Shown one piece after another: positions 35,885 through 48,348 of a stretch of DNA of 64,000 bases. Both the position numbers and the translations under genes were made by a program. Below the pieces are notes generated by a model. It worked only from the letters and a program-made list of their open reading frames with translations. It ran no database searches and was not told where the DNA came from. Each line of letters begins with the position of its first letter. Positions within the stretch are counted from its first letter, which is position 1. The DNA is from Equus caballus. Its lineage: Eukaryota; Chordata; Mammalia; Perissodactyla; Equidae. The stretch is from positions 14,305,001 through 14,369,000 of the forward strand of contig NC_091695.1 of NCBI RefSeq assembly GCF_041296265.1, read 5' to 3'.

Positions 35885-36144
35885 GGGGCCAGCCCTGTGG
35901 CTAAGTGGTTATGTTTGCGCACTCTGCTTCACTGGCCCAGGTTTTCTCTGGTTCAGATACTGCCCGTGGACATGGCACCACTTCTCAGGCCACACTGAGG
36001 TGACATCCCACATGGCACAACTAGAAGGACCCACAACTAAAATATACAACTATGTACCGGGGGTATTTAGGGATGAAAAAAAGCAAAAGAAAGAAAGATT
36101 GGCAACAGTTGTTAGCTCAGGTGCCAATCTTCAAAAAAAAAAAT
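35885..36144 (+). mobile_element. ERE SINE (ERE2-like)
   Basis: The head is gggccagccctgtggctaag. It differs from the ERE1-like copies in its body ('caactagaaggacccacaac', then a gggg-rich stretch). It ends 'gctcaggtgccaatcttc' plus an A run. The flanks aatttcagagtgag (35871-35884) and aaattcagaatgag are a target duplication with one or two changes. Confidence 0.9.
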
Positions 36145-37779
36145 AAATTCAGAATGAGAGAAGTTGCGAAAATTATTTTGCTTTCTTTATTTTCTTTCTT
36201 TTTCACTTAATAAATCTATGCATCTGGCAAAAATAAATAGTAAAAAAAAGATACTAATGTCCTAGTTGTATTTTTTTGAAATGTAACTATAAAGACAATT
36301 TCTATTTCAATAAGGAATGCATGTGTTATTAAAACAAGAGGTTTATCCCTAACTTTAAGGGTACTAGCATATTTTCTTAAACAGTGATATTGGCACAGAC
36401 CGCCATCAACCAGTGTTGGTCATTAAAGCTGAAAATGAATGTGCTGAAAGGATATTGGATATTATGAGGAACCTGGGGAACTAGTTGTGAAAACACGCAG
36501 GAACCAAAGAAAATAAGAGTGAGAATCTCACTATAGGAATTTTGCTTCACATAAAATTGCCAGCCACTTGCACTGCCAGCTGTTTTGAATAATCTCTCAT
36601 TTTGCTTCATTTTCAAAAGAAGCAAAAGTCAGGAATGGAATGTTTGTTTAGCCTACAGAGGTGCACATACCCAAGCCTTAGTTTCTAGGGAGCAATGAGA
36701 GGAAATATCTATCTCCTTAGCCTTAGTTATGGGACCTGAAAAGTCACTGCAGCATTCTCTGCTTCCAATTCAGTGGAATCACCATTGGGTACTTTAGAGG
36801 ACATATTGCTCTTTTGCTTAAGAAATCCTCTAAATTGCTGAGCCAAGAGTTACAGATCAGAGAAGAAACATTTTTATGAGTGTGTTATCAGTTGAATACA
36901 GTCCATCTCAGGAAGTCCATCCTCATACAACTTCCTTGAACCTCCCCTTTCATTACCAATTTATTCCTTCAGGTTTCTGATCTCCTGGCCAAAACAAAAT
37001 AGATCTCCTCTACTAAGTAATGTAGATGAAAAATGTTCATTTCTGGAAGCTGTACTAATTGGATAAATTCTTCAATATTATCTAATATTCTTTGGAAATT
37101 ACCTAGTCTGGGGTAATAATACTGCAGTAAACTCTTCTTTGGCATGTAACCACTACAGCATGTAGAACAAGGCAGCCAGCAGGCTCAGTTTTTTTTTTTT
37201 CTTAGCTCTTCTGTTAATTGGTCATAGAAAGGTCCCTTGGTGCTACTTTGTGTGGAAAAGTAACTGAAAGTTTCCTGAAAATTGCTTGGGCCTTCAGGAT
37301 TTGCTCATGCCCAGCTCCACATATGCAAATTCCAGGAAATAATAAGGTTCTTCCCAGCCTGACTTGGTCACTAAAAGAACCTTATATCTTCATGCTTATA
37401 ATAAAGAATTTAGGGCATATAATAACCTGGTGTACATTGGCCAGGTATTCTATCTCAACCAGAACCCAATAGTAAGACAATGTTTATTCCTCAAAATGAG
37501 AGAGATAAATTTGCTGACCAAAAATCTGATTCAATCAAAATCTCTAAAGGCTTCTCTGCTACTGCATATAATGCCTAGATATGGCAGTATCAATTTCACG
37601 ACAACTGTATGAAAAGGGCTGAGGTATAGAACTGCTTGCATTGCGGTCTGAAGCACCCTTTCTTGCTATGCATCCTATACAACATTGTCAGCTTTGAAGA
37701 GGACCTAGTGAGTAAGTCAAAAGTTCATTCACCCATATAAAAGATGTAGTCTACAAAACTGAAAGCAGTTTATCTATAT
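36145..37779. other. Intergenic, nothing recognised
   Basis: Sequence between an ERE and a solo LTR. Open frames at 36377-36625 (minus) and 37218-37612 (plus) lack recognisable domains. Unrecognised old repeats may be present. Confidence 0.4.
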
Positions 37780-37783
37780 GTTG

Positions 37784-38318
37784 TGTAGGGGAGGAAGATA
37801 TTTCCTCTACCTGCTCTAGGTCCTTTTGCTGGCTGGGCTACAAACTAAATTCTCTTGAGACAGATTAACAGAGAAAATTAAATAAAACTTTATAACATGT
37901 ATACATGGGAGAGACTCATACAAACTGAACAACTCGACAAAATGGTGGAAGCTCTCACCTTAAATACCATTCTCAGCTAAAGACAAACGAATATGTTGGG
38001 GATAGGGGAAGTCATTTATGGGAGATTACCAGAAAAACACAGTAAACAAGAGTAAGGTTATTATTTAGATTTAAGTCCTTGCCTTCTGCACTGATAAGAG
38101 TTTCTAGAGATAAGGGCACCCCCCTCTTCCTGGTACAGAGAGTGAGACACCTTTACAGATGGAGATTTCCTATACAAATGTAAATGTCTCATAACAAAGG
38201 TAAGTAAATTCTACTTTTCAGAGTTTCTTTCATGTCTGCATCTTTTAAAAGGAATCAGCCCTAAATAATCCTCATGCCTAAGAGTCATATCATGGGGTGG
38301 CCAATTCCAGTCCCAACA
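37784..38318 (-). mobile_element. Solo LTR fossil, family A (copy 2, minus)
   Basis: A 535-bp LTR that begins TGTTGGGACTGGAATTGG and ends CCTCCCCTACA on the minus strand. A perfect 4-bp target duplication, gttg, lies at 37780-37783 and 38319-38322. This supports a class I-type solo LTR left by recombination. No internal sequence is present. Confidence 0.85.
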
Positions 38319-38339
38319 GTTGCATCTTTTATGTGTTGG

Positions 38340-39286
38340 GGAATATAAGGTTTAGAAAAGGCTACCTCCACTTAAGGAGTTGGTGATATGTGATTTACAA
38401 TGAGAAACACGTACTTGAGAAACTCCAGTTTCTAGCACAGAGCTTCCAAAACCTTTGGAATTTCTTAAGTGGTGGGAGAGATAAAAGTGTATTTCGTTAT
38501 GTTAGTTAGCTGACTTTTGGAATGCCCCTAGATCACATAAGGATGGACATTGATTTCCAGGGGAACAAACCCTGTGATTAAAAATTTTAGTTTCACCCCT
38601 TGACCTCCCAGGAAGGGAGAGAGGAATGGGGCTGGAGGTTGAATCAATTACCAATGGTAAATATTTTAATCAATCCTGCATATATAATGAAGACTTCAGA
38701 AAACTCCAAGCCAACAGGGTTCAAATAATTTAATATTTGGTTGACACATGGAAGTGATGGGAGAGTGGGATGCTCAGAGAGGGCAGGGAAACTCCATGCT
38801 CTTTCACCATACCCTGCTCTATGCTTCTCTTCCATACAGCTGTTCCTCAATTATGTCCTTTATGATAAAGCAGTGATCTATTAAGTAAATGTTTCCCTGA
38901 GTTCTGTGAGCCACTCTAGCAAATTAATCAAACCCAAGGAAAGAATCATGGGAACCTCTGTTTTATAGCCATTTGCTCAGAAGCAAAGTGACAACCTGGA
39001 CTTGAGACTGGCATCTGAAGGGGGAGGCAGTCTTTTGGCACTGAGCTCTTAACCTTTCGAATGTAGTGCTATCTCTGGGCAGATAGTGTTAGAATTGATC
39101 TTAAGCGTAGGAAACCCAGCTGATGTCCAGAACATTTCTTTCATGCTGGTAATGAGGGGAACCCTCCCTCCACATATTGGAAATTGTGTGCAGAACTCTG
39201 AATAGAGGACATCCTAACATGCCCCAAATAACTGGCCCCAGAGAAACAAAGCTTCTAGATTGCTGATATTTCCAGTTTTGCATATT
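38340..39286 (+). mobile_element. Possible older LTR-like fossil between two solo LTRs
   Basis: This 0.9-kb block carries phrases I associate with a mammalian ERV LTR: 'ggaggttgaatcaattacca', 'ttccctgagttctgtgagcc', 'aaattaatcaaacccaagga' and 'gacaacctggacttgagac'. An ataaag polyadenylation-like site is near 38863. I cannot name the family or fix the ends. It is not the internal part of a provirus made by its neighbours, because each neighbour has its own target duplication. Confidence 0.5.
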
Positions 39287-39290
39287 ATAT

Positions 39291-39816
39291 TGTAGGGGAG
39301 GAAGAGAAATCCTCTAATCTCTAGGTCCTATTGGCTGGGATACAAATTAAATTGACATAAGACACAGTAACAGAAGAAAAATCAAATAAGTTTAATAACA
39401 TGTATACATGGGAGAAACCCAGGAAAACGGTAACTCAGTCAGATGGAGGAGCTGTTACCTTCACTATCAACTTCAGCTAAGGACAAAGGAGGATGTTGGG
39501 GGTGGGGAGAGTCAGTTATGGGAGATTACCAGAAAAGCACAGTAAACAAGATTAAGGTTATTATGCAGATTTTTCTTGTCTTCCTCATTGATAAGAGTTT
39601 CTAAGGTAAGTTCATCCTCCCTTTTCCTGGTACAGAGAGGGAAATGTATTTACAAATGGAAATTTCCCCTACATATGTAAATGTCTCTTACAAAGGGTAA
39701 CTTCTACCTGGTTTTCAGAGCTTTTCCCGTGTCTGTAGTTTTTAAAAGTAATCAGCCCAAAATAATCCTAATGCCAAAGAGACACATTTTGGGGTGCCCA
39801 GTTCTGAGCCCACGCA
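39291..39816 (-). mobile_element. Solo LTR fossil, family A (copy 3, minus)
   Basis: A 526-bp copy collinear with copy 2. The minus-strand start is TGCGTGGGCTCAGAACTGG and the end CCTCCCCTACA. A 4-bp target duplication, atat, is seen at 39287-39290 and 39817-39820. It is therefore a separate insertion rather than the partner LTR of copy 2. Confidence 0.85.
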
Positions 39817-40374
39817 ATATTCTGGTCTTCAATATTGTGAATAATTGTATCCTTTCTTGAGATCGTGAGAGGTAAACTAATTTTTATTTTTCCTGAACCA
39901 AGATTTACATATTTAAAGGCAAAATTTTGAAAATTATTGTTCACCTTGCCAAGAAAAAGCAAAATGATTCAGGAGATTTGTTTTTCTTTTGTGACGTAGG
40001 GAGGGAGAAAAAACATTATCTAGCTTGAAAGCTGCATACCATGTACCATGGACTGTACTGCAAAAGGACCGTATTTGGAATAGTAGTTATAAATGGAGAG
40101 AGTCAGCTGAAAAACTTCATAAAGAATAGTTAACTCATATTTGAAGATTCATTCATTTTCTGTACTTGCAAAACTAGACAGCCAAATTACAATCATGTAA
40201 GAATCATTTTCACTAAGTTTTTTATATTGGTACTATACAGTGATGGGTTCACTCAATCAGCCTGGGCTAGCCAAACTCTTCATATTCCAAAGATCTTAAG
40301 GGCTGGCCTCTGACTGGCTCCTGAATGATAACCTTTGAACCTTGGAATACTATTCTTGATAAGAGCATTTTTGG

Positions 40375-40627
40375 GGACTGACCCAGTGGCCCAGTGGTTA
40401 AGTTCCCATGTTCCGCTTCTTGGTGGCCCGGGGTTCTCTGGTTCAGATCTCGGGTGTAGACATGGCACCGCTTGGCAAAACCCATGCTGTGGCAGGCGTC
40501 CCACATATAAAGTAGAGGAAGATGGGCATGGATGTTAGCTCAGAGCCAGCCTTCCTCAGCAAAAAGAGGAGGATTGGCAGTAGTTAGCTCAGGGCTAATC
40601 TTCCTCTAAAAAAAAAAAAAAAAAAAA
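40375..40627 (+). mobile_element. ERE SINE (ERE1-like)
   Basis: The head gggactgacccagtggcccag, B-box-like ggttcagatctcgggtg, and 'ctcagggctaatcttcctct' before a long A run are present. The flanks agagcatttttgg (40362-40374) and agagaccatttttgg (40627-40641) are the target duplication with a small difference. Confidence 0.92.
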
Positions 40628-40649
40628 GAGACCATTTTTGGATCATGGA

Positions 40650-40985
40650 GCCCACATCAAACAGTTTATGCTAATGGTGTGATTTCTGGTGAATACCTGG
40701 GGGATTTTTGTACCATTTGTGCTAGGCTGTATCAGACTGAACTCTAACGTGGGGTGCTTGGAGTCTAAGAAACTGAGGAGAATTATGTGTGCTCTCCATG
40801 CCTATGTACTGACCTCCAATAAAACCCTGGACTCGAAGACTTAGTTAATCTTCTCTGGTTGGCAGTACTTCAAACAAGGCATTAGACAACACTGCTGGGG
40901 AAATTGAGTACTGTCTGTGCGACTCCACCAGAAGAGGACAAGTGGAAGGTCATACCTGATGTCTCCTGGACACCACGTACTCAAC
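40650..40985 (+). mobile_element. Possible solo LTR fossil
   Basis: The block has LTR-like character: 'cctccaataaaaccctgg' (a polyadenylation signal near 40819) followed by 'cttctctggttggcagtact' and a stretch ending in 'ctcctggacaccacgtact'. The family and exact ends are not determined. Confidence 0.4.
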
Positions 40986-41169
40986 TTTTTCCTTTGCCAA
41001 TTTCAATCTATCTATGTATATGTTAAAAGCCATAGCTCTAAAAACTATTCTGAGTTTTGTGAGTTCTCCTAGTGAATCATTGAACCTAGTGTTGGTCTTT
41101 GGCACCTCTGACACAAGTACTAAATTCAAACAGTTTTCTCAAAATTTTTTTCTCTTTTTTAAATTAAGA

Positions 41170-42750
41170 TTTCAAACTTATTTTTATATTATGTAAAATT
41201 TGAAAATTTAGTTCATTCTAAAATATAAAATAATTTTTTAATTAGCATAAGAAATAAATGAATACATATAAATTCACTGCCCATATTAAATACAAACAAA
41301 GAACTTCTAGTATTGCCAAAACTGGAAGTTCTCTCTGATCACTCCCATAACCCTGCTCCCTTGACAGTGACAAGCACTCTTCTATATCTTTTATTATTCC
41401 TGAGCTTTCAATTCTAAAAGTAAACTCATCCATATTCCTAAAATTATATTTTTAATAAATCTCCCCTTTTATTTTTGAATATTATAAATGTGATGTCATA
41501 TAGTTTGTCCTCTGCATTGCTTTTGTGTTTCTTCAATATTATGTTTCTAACATCCTACCACATTCATACATTTTCCTGCACTGTTTAATTTCACAACTTC
41601 GTAGTATTCTTTTTCTTTAAATCATCAAAATTAAATTGCCTGTTACCTTCTATTATGACCAAAGATGATGCTTTACATGTCACTTGGTGCACAGGTACAA
41701 AACCTTGTCTATGTGCATCCCCACATGTGGCATTGATTGGATATACGGTATACCTATGTTCAACTTTAAAATACAAAAAGCTGTTTTCTAAATTTCTTGT
41801 TCTTATTTATACTCTCAACAATAGCGCATAATACCTCAGGTTTCATAGTCTTGCTGACACTTGTTATAGTCAGAAATTTAACATTATTTTGCCAGTGTAG
41901 TTAGGGTGATGGAAGCTTAAATCTTTTACACATCTGAAATTATTTTTTGTCCATCATTTTCAGTAGGGATCTTTTCTTTTCTATTTTTCTTTTTTCATTT
42001 TTTTTTTTTTTTTGGCTGAGGGAGATTTTCTCTGGACTAACATCTGCTGGCAATTTTCCTCTTTTTCTATGTGAATCACTGTCACCAGGGCCACTGACAG
42101 ACAACTGGCATTGGTCCATGCCTGGGAAGCAAACCTGGGCCGCCAAAGTGGATTGCACCAAACTTGGCACTAGGCCACTGGGGCTGGCCCAGGATCGTTT
42201 TTCTTTTGAATGCAGGCAGCATATTTATATATATTTTAACATATGTTCATCCTCAAAGACACCTTCTGACATATTAAATTTTAATTTATATGTAGATCTG
42301 TTTCTGTACTCTCTATTTTGATCATCAGGCTATTCAAACTTTTTTCATTGGCAATCTTGCCTTCATACAATTGCATTGATATCTGCTAGATAGTTCATCA
42401 AGAATGGCTTGGTCTTCTTGCTCTGGGTTATTCCACAAAAAATTTACAATTGGCTTGTCACTTTTAGAACATATTTAAGTTGTTTTTGGAATTGTGTTGT
42501 ATTTACAGACTACCTTTATAAAACTTATATCTTTAAATATTGAGTCATCCTCATAAACATAATGTCACTGTTTATTTAGATTATTTATTCAAAATCTTTT
42601 AATTATGTTTAGTAATTTTCTCCATAAAAGTTTTGAGTATCTATTGTCAGATCTATTTTCCTAAGGACGTTGTGTATTATAAATGTTATCCTTTAAAAGA
42701 TTATATTCTACATATTTTCTACAGTTAATATTCAGATTAAATATTGATCC
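41170..42750 (-). mobile_element. Old LINE-1 3' part, interrupted by an ERE
   Basis: Inverted L1: a 3' UTR-like part at 41170-41450, then ORF2 C-terminal sequence. Landmarks on the plus strand are 'ttatactctcaacaatagcg', 'cttgctgacacttgttatag', 'tttgccagtgtagttagg' and 'gatctgtttctgtactctct'. No frame survives. The ERE at 41966-42190 is inserted in it and so is younger. Confidence 0.6.
41966..42190 (-). mobile_element. ERE SINE (ERE3-like)
   Basis: Minus-strand copy: poly-T, then 'ggctgagggagattttctct', 'actgacagacaactgg', and a tRNA-like head at the right end ('aggccactggggctggccc'). The body differs from both ERE1- and ERE2-like copies. The flanks gggatcttttctttt and aggatcgtttttctttt suggest a diverged target duplication. 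Confidence 0.82.
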
Positions 42751-45700
42751 TATATTCAGCAATCCAAACTCTTTTATTAATTCTCATAATTTGTCATTTT
42801 ATTTGTTTACATGAGTCTATCCCTTATATTTTTAAAATTTTGGGCTTTTTTCTCTGCCAGCTGCACCCTCCAGTGAATTGTTACCTACAATTTTCAACAT
42901 TGGACATCATTACCTTTTATATAATTTTAAATTGAGTATCACCAACCGTCTATTTATTAGCTTTGATTATAAGATGTCAATTCAATCTGAAGTACTAATT
43001 GAAATGATGTTTGAACCACCAAATGCAATACATCTGGGTTACCCTGCACCTTTATTGATGTAAAGGATGATAGAAAAAAACTCATTTGCAATGATAAATT
43101 TTTGGAACAAAAATTTAAGCAACTAAATTATAAACGTTTAGCCATTAAATTGCAAAAGAAGACATTACATTAAAGGTGACTGTCCACCGTTTTTGAAAGC
43201 ACTGCCATTTTACCTTTCTAATTCACAAACTTTGGGGGCTAATGATGCCCCCTGTTGAGACAGACTAACCATTCAAAGTGAATACCCAATGAGTCTCATT
43301 AACAAAACAGTCTGGTGAATCTTTTAGCTTAAATTCAAAGGGAATAAAGAGCTATTATTAATGAATAGTTAATAAATTGTAAATATTATGAGCAATTTTT
43401 ATCCTGAGAGAAAATTAATGAATATATGGAAAGATATGAGGACTTCTCCACAACTTTTTTTACTTCAGTATAATTAATCCCTTTGAAAATTGTGAATTAC
43501 TACGTTTTGCATTGGGGAAAATATAGGGCTCAGCACCAGAATATTTCCTAATTATTTTATTTCTTATCAAATCTCAAGAGAAATCAATAGACATTGCAGT
43601 TATTTAATGAGTCAACATATTTTTCCTCCTTCTATTAAAAAACACACATACATTTCAGCAACAGAAACGATGAAATAAAGGACCTAATTATCTTATATTT
43701 TTAATTTACAATTTTTACATGCATTTGTCTTATTAAGTTCAATAAACTTATTAGAGTAAAACATTAGACTCCTGAGGTTAATACTTAGATAAGTGATGTA
43801 CATAAAAATGTTCACAATCTAAGAACTGATGAATCATAAGTCTAATCATTTATAAAACTGACAAAATTTTTTAACCTATATTGTAAAATAAAGTCAAGCT
43901 TAGTCATTCATTCGTATATCCACATTTATTGAATGTCTACCACATGACAGACACTCTTCTATTAAGCTGATCAATAATTGTAAAGGTCTGTGCTCTGAAA
44001 AAGTTCATTAGAAAAATAAACAAAAATGTGAACAAGTAACTGAAAATGATAAATTCTATTAACTTGTCCTATGAATAAAATTGAGTAAGTTTTATGAGAG
44101 TTCATTCGCCTTTGATGTTGAACTCTTTAAAAAATTTTGATTACAGAGTATTTAAACAAACAAACATCTCATAAAATCAAAATGTGTGGAGATCTGAATT
44201 TATAAAAAATGAATATCATCTTTATCAGATAACTCAGTGATTAAGAAAGATATGCAGCTCATTCAAAATAATCCTTTAAAGCTCCATTTCATGTAGTTTT
44301 TTGTTAATAGTTGAGTGACATGTGAAAATATACAACTTACCCTACATACCATAAACTGTAATGTCCCTTTGATGAGTACCCAATTTATATCTAGTCAGCA
44401 GACTATAATTGTCTGAACATTAGAGTTTACCTCTTATGCATCTTCTGGGAAAATCAAAGTCTCTATTACCTCATAAGATAATCAGAAGGAAAAAATTATA
44501 AATAAAACATAAATACATAGAAGTTTGCATATATGTGTAAAATTCTTCAGAGACGTTATTAAGTTAAGGATTAAAATAAATCCATTAGATTTAGCTAAAA
44601 GCGAGCCACTGATGGTATCCAAGAGAAAACTATCAGTGGCAAAGACACAGTACAGAATGTAGGGGTCTCAAACTTTATGATTTCTCTACCCAAAGACATA
44701 TTTCCAAGTACCTCTGTCTGTGGAAAATAATCCTAATTGGCTTAACGTTTTAGTCTCTAAAATATTTACTTTTATATAATGCAAATGAATACATTATAAA
44801 AGAAATACAACAACATTAGTTATAGTCAAGGAAATTTTCCCAGCTGCATTCCAAGTCAGTCTGAGCATTTTTAATTTGCTACTGCTGTAGTAGCCTTTTG
44901 TTTTCTATTTTTCCTGTATATCATAAGATGAGGCATCAGTGACAGAACGGTAACGTTTTCACCTATGAACATTATAACCCCTGTTAATAAAATGAGCCCA
45001 TAAGATGTTCCCCTAAGTCTGATAAAGTCACAGAAGTCACAGCTGCTTCAACCAGTTATCATGGTGAGGAAACTGAAGACAAACACCACACAATTCTTTT
45101 GGGTTAAGGATCAGGATTTGGGGAAGTTTATAAGCCAGAGATCTTCAAAGGGGGAAACATATCACCTCACCTCTTCATTAATCTATGAAGTGATGGGAAA
45201 ACCATTAGATATGTAGTGAATTTGCATTCCAGAAGACAGCCCTATCCCTGTTGCTTATTGTTTTATGGGGTGAGTATGTGTGTGTGGACTTACCATCAAA
45301 TGACAAATATGATGAACTCTGGTGCCAGAGTCTGGATTTGAGTCAACTGTTGAGCAGAGTATTGAGAAATGTCAGTTGCCTAGCATCTGAAAACCTGGGA
45401 ACTCAGGGAAAGATTCAACCCTCTGCTGGAGAAGGGTCTAGATCATATAAAAAAGTCACCAGTTACCTGGAAACTCTGAAATGACTCCTAGGGTAATAGT
45501 CACAAAGTCCTGCCTGCTCATAGTTATTGTAGATTTGCTAAGAGTTTAAAAATCTGGATGATATAAAATAATATAGGTTTCTATTAAATTCAAAGCCTTT
45601 AAAGTTTAATGGAAAATTAATTTCTAAGTTATAAGAGTCCCATCAATCTTACAAGCAGTTAACATTTGTTGGGAAATATAGTTACACCTTCTACTATTCC

Positions 45701-46294
45701 ATCAGGTTCAAATATTATACACTTATATACATATCTTAAAAATAAATAGAATTCCTACAGGAGTTGTTTAGAAAATAAAAGACGATTGGTTATGCACACA
45801 ACTGTAATCCATATTTGGGTTAAGGAAGATTGAGTCAAATCCTTTTTTAAATTTTCTGATTAGAAATGATATTACCTAAGTGGAATGAAAATATTGTTAT
45901 ATGTGAATACATTCATTCAGCTATGGTAAGATGTAAAATTAACTGTCAAATGTTTTAAGAAATCGTGACCATATTACTAGGTATGTGTGTGTGCTAACAA
46001 GGAATATGCATATCTGGCACTATTTGTGCTAGTATGATTTCATAGAATTTCATTTATTATAGTAAGAGATTTGATTCCCCTCCACATATGTATGATGAAT
46101 TCCTTTAGATGTGCAAGTGTAGGCTGAAATCTGTTATTACTGTTATTAGTATTGTAGCATGAGGTCTTAAATTGTCTACTTATAAATTTAATTCCTTAGA
46201 TTTATACAAATTATTTATTTTACTATTACTTCTTGTTACTGCAAAGAGTTTGCATTTTAAAGTGAAATCAAATATAAAATGACACCTTCCATTT
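42751..46294. other. Long intergenic stretch, nothing firm
   Basis: About 3.5 kb of AT-rich sequence. An old-repeat-like phrase ('tttattgaatgtctaccaca') occurs near 43926. The open frame at 45251-45484 (plus) has no recognisable domain. Confidence 0.45.
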
Positions 46295-46308
46295 AAAATA
46301 CTTGAAGA

Positions 46309-46601
46309 GGGGCCGGCCCCATGGCAGGGTGGTTAAGTTTGTATACTCCACTCCAGTGTCCCAGGGTTTTGCTGGTTCGGATCCTGGGAGCAGATATGGC
46401 ACCTCTCATCAGGCCATGTTGAGGGGGCGTCCCACATGCCACAACTAGAAGGACCCACAACTAAAAGAATACAACTGTCTACTGGGGGGATTTACTGGGG
46501 GAGAAAAAAGTGGAAAAAAAAAAGATTGGCAAGTTGTTAGCTCAGGTGCCAATTTTCAAAAAAAAAAAAAAAAAGACTGATTCTTTCTTTAAAAAAAAAT
46601 A
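46309..46601 (+). mobile_element. ERE SINE (ERE2-like)
   Basis: It has a well-preserved head, gggccggccccatggcaggg, a B-box-like ggttcggatcctgggagc, the ERE2-type body 'caactagaaggacccacaac', and a split A tail. The target duplication aaaatacttgaaga is at 46295-46308 and about 46602-46615. Confidence 0.93.
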
Positions 46602-46615
46602 AAAATACTTGAAGA

Positions 46616-48158
46616 TTTTTAATTAACTAATTTTTTAAATGAGAGCAATCACTATGCAAAGGTTCCTCAAAAGTGATTGTTAAGATTATATATATATAAA
46701 ATATGCTTTTAATAAAAGTTATAAAATTTATAGTCAATAACTGGATAGATAGCGAATAAACGTGTGCAAACAGAAACCAGCTTCAAGGGCATAAAAAAAT
46801 CTCATAGCAATAATTATCCTCAACTTTCTGAACCCCAAGGAAAAGTTATATATCTCACTTTACAGTTCCTCATGAACCACACATAGCCTTTTGAAATGTA
46901 TCCTCATACTCACTATTGGTAACTTTGGCAGATACTATGTTTGGACTTGACGTTTTTAGCAGGAGTGGAAAGGACAGCAAATTTTATTATGGACTGCACT
47001 AGCAGTAGTTTCAGAGTTAGGAAAAAATCTGGATTTCTTGCAGGTAAACTGTTATACAAGTTGTAGCTAAAGATAATAAAACAAAAGATCTGGCTTAAAA
47101 GAAACAATTGAGACTCTCTACCTTTGGACTATATCACACATATGGAGGGCATAAATATGCAAAGCTACATGTTAGATGGTCTTCTAAGAATGGATTTATC
47201 TTTGAATAAATACATGATGTCAGTCTTACTTCAACCAAATGTCATCCATCTTATAGTCTTCTAAATGATCTTTTCTGGCCACTGGAAGATCTTAATTACC
47301 AGGTGAAAGAACAGTATATGACTTTTGGGGCAACTACATAGGAGAAAAATGAATAAAAACCAGTATTTCTCCAGAAAGGGGATACTGTGTGTGGAAAGTA
47401 ACTCATAAAAATAAAGACGCAAAACAAAAAAAACACTAAAGCTAATGGTGACTAGTCAATTTTCTTGGATATCTTCATAAATCAGGGAGAAAGAGGTACA
47501 AAACTCAGGTGTTTGTGCATCTTTTAAGTATATCTGAAGTGAAAGGCTGTTATATGAAATTACTAAGACAAAATTCCAAGAAATGACCATAAATAGGTTT
47601 AGTTTATGAAAACATGTTTTAAATATTTTTGATCTACTTTATGGAAACCATCATTGATCCAAAAACATTTAATAAACATATTTTTGTACTCACACATCCT
47701 CTCATTTAGATTTTAAATGATAGAAGATATAGACACAACTTACTAGCCAATAGGAAAGTACTTTAGAAATTTTAATATTCCTGAGTAAGTGCTTCAAGAA
47801 AACCATGATGGAAAGTGTGCCATGAAAGGAAGCCCAATTGAATGGCTCATTTTACAGCCAAAACATTTTATTGTGTGAATCTAAGGCATAGCTCCTTGCA
47901 GAGCTTGATTTTGGAACTGGCTTGACCTTACCTTCCTACCCAATTTGAGGCAGGGAAGCTAATAGAGAGAAACAGTAAAGCGCTGGACACATTCAGGCCA
48001 AAGTGCAAGTGCATCAAATGTACAGGAGAGTGAACTTTAACAGTATATGCACCCACTTGCAAATATGACCCAATCCTATTCATTGATCCTTCAGTGAAGA
48101 GCCCAAGTCTAGTGTTCACTACTAGAATCTAACCTTGTAATTAGCCTTAAGTAGAAGT
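46616..48158. other. Intergenic, nothing recognised
   Basis: AT-rich sequence between an ERE and the large L1. Short (TA)n near 46688-46697. Confidence 0.45.
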
Positions 48159-48348
48159 TGTCTTCGTTTTTTTTTTTGGATTTTTTTTATTGAGTTATTG
48201 ATAGGTTACAATCTTGTGAAATTTCAATTGTACATTAATGTTTCTCAGTCATGTTGTAGGTGCACCACTTCACCCTTTGTGCCCACCCCCCACCCCACCT
48301 TTCCCCTGGTATCCACTAAACTGTTCTTGGTCCATAGTTTTAAATTCC

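Noticed and set aside
37784-39816. Short provirus with paired LTRs
   Set aside because: Each LTR has its own different 4-bp target duplication and the intervening block looks like another old LTR, not internal retroviral sequence.
45251-45484. 77-codon plus-strand frame
   Set aside because: No domain, no neighbours supporting expression, and length is within chance expectation.
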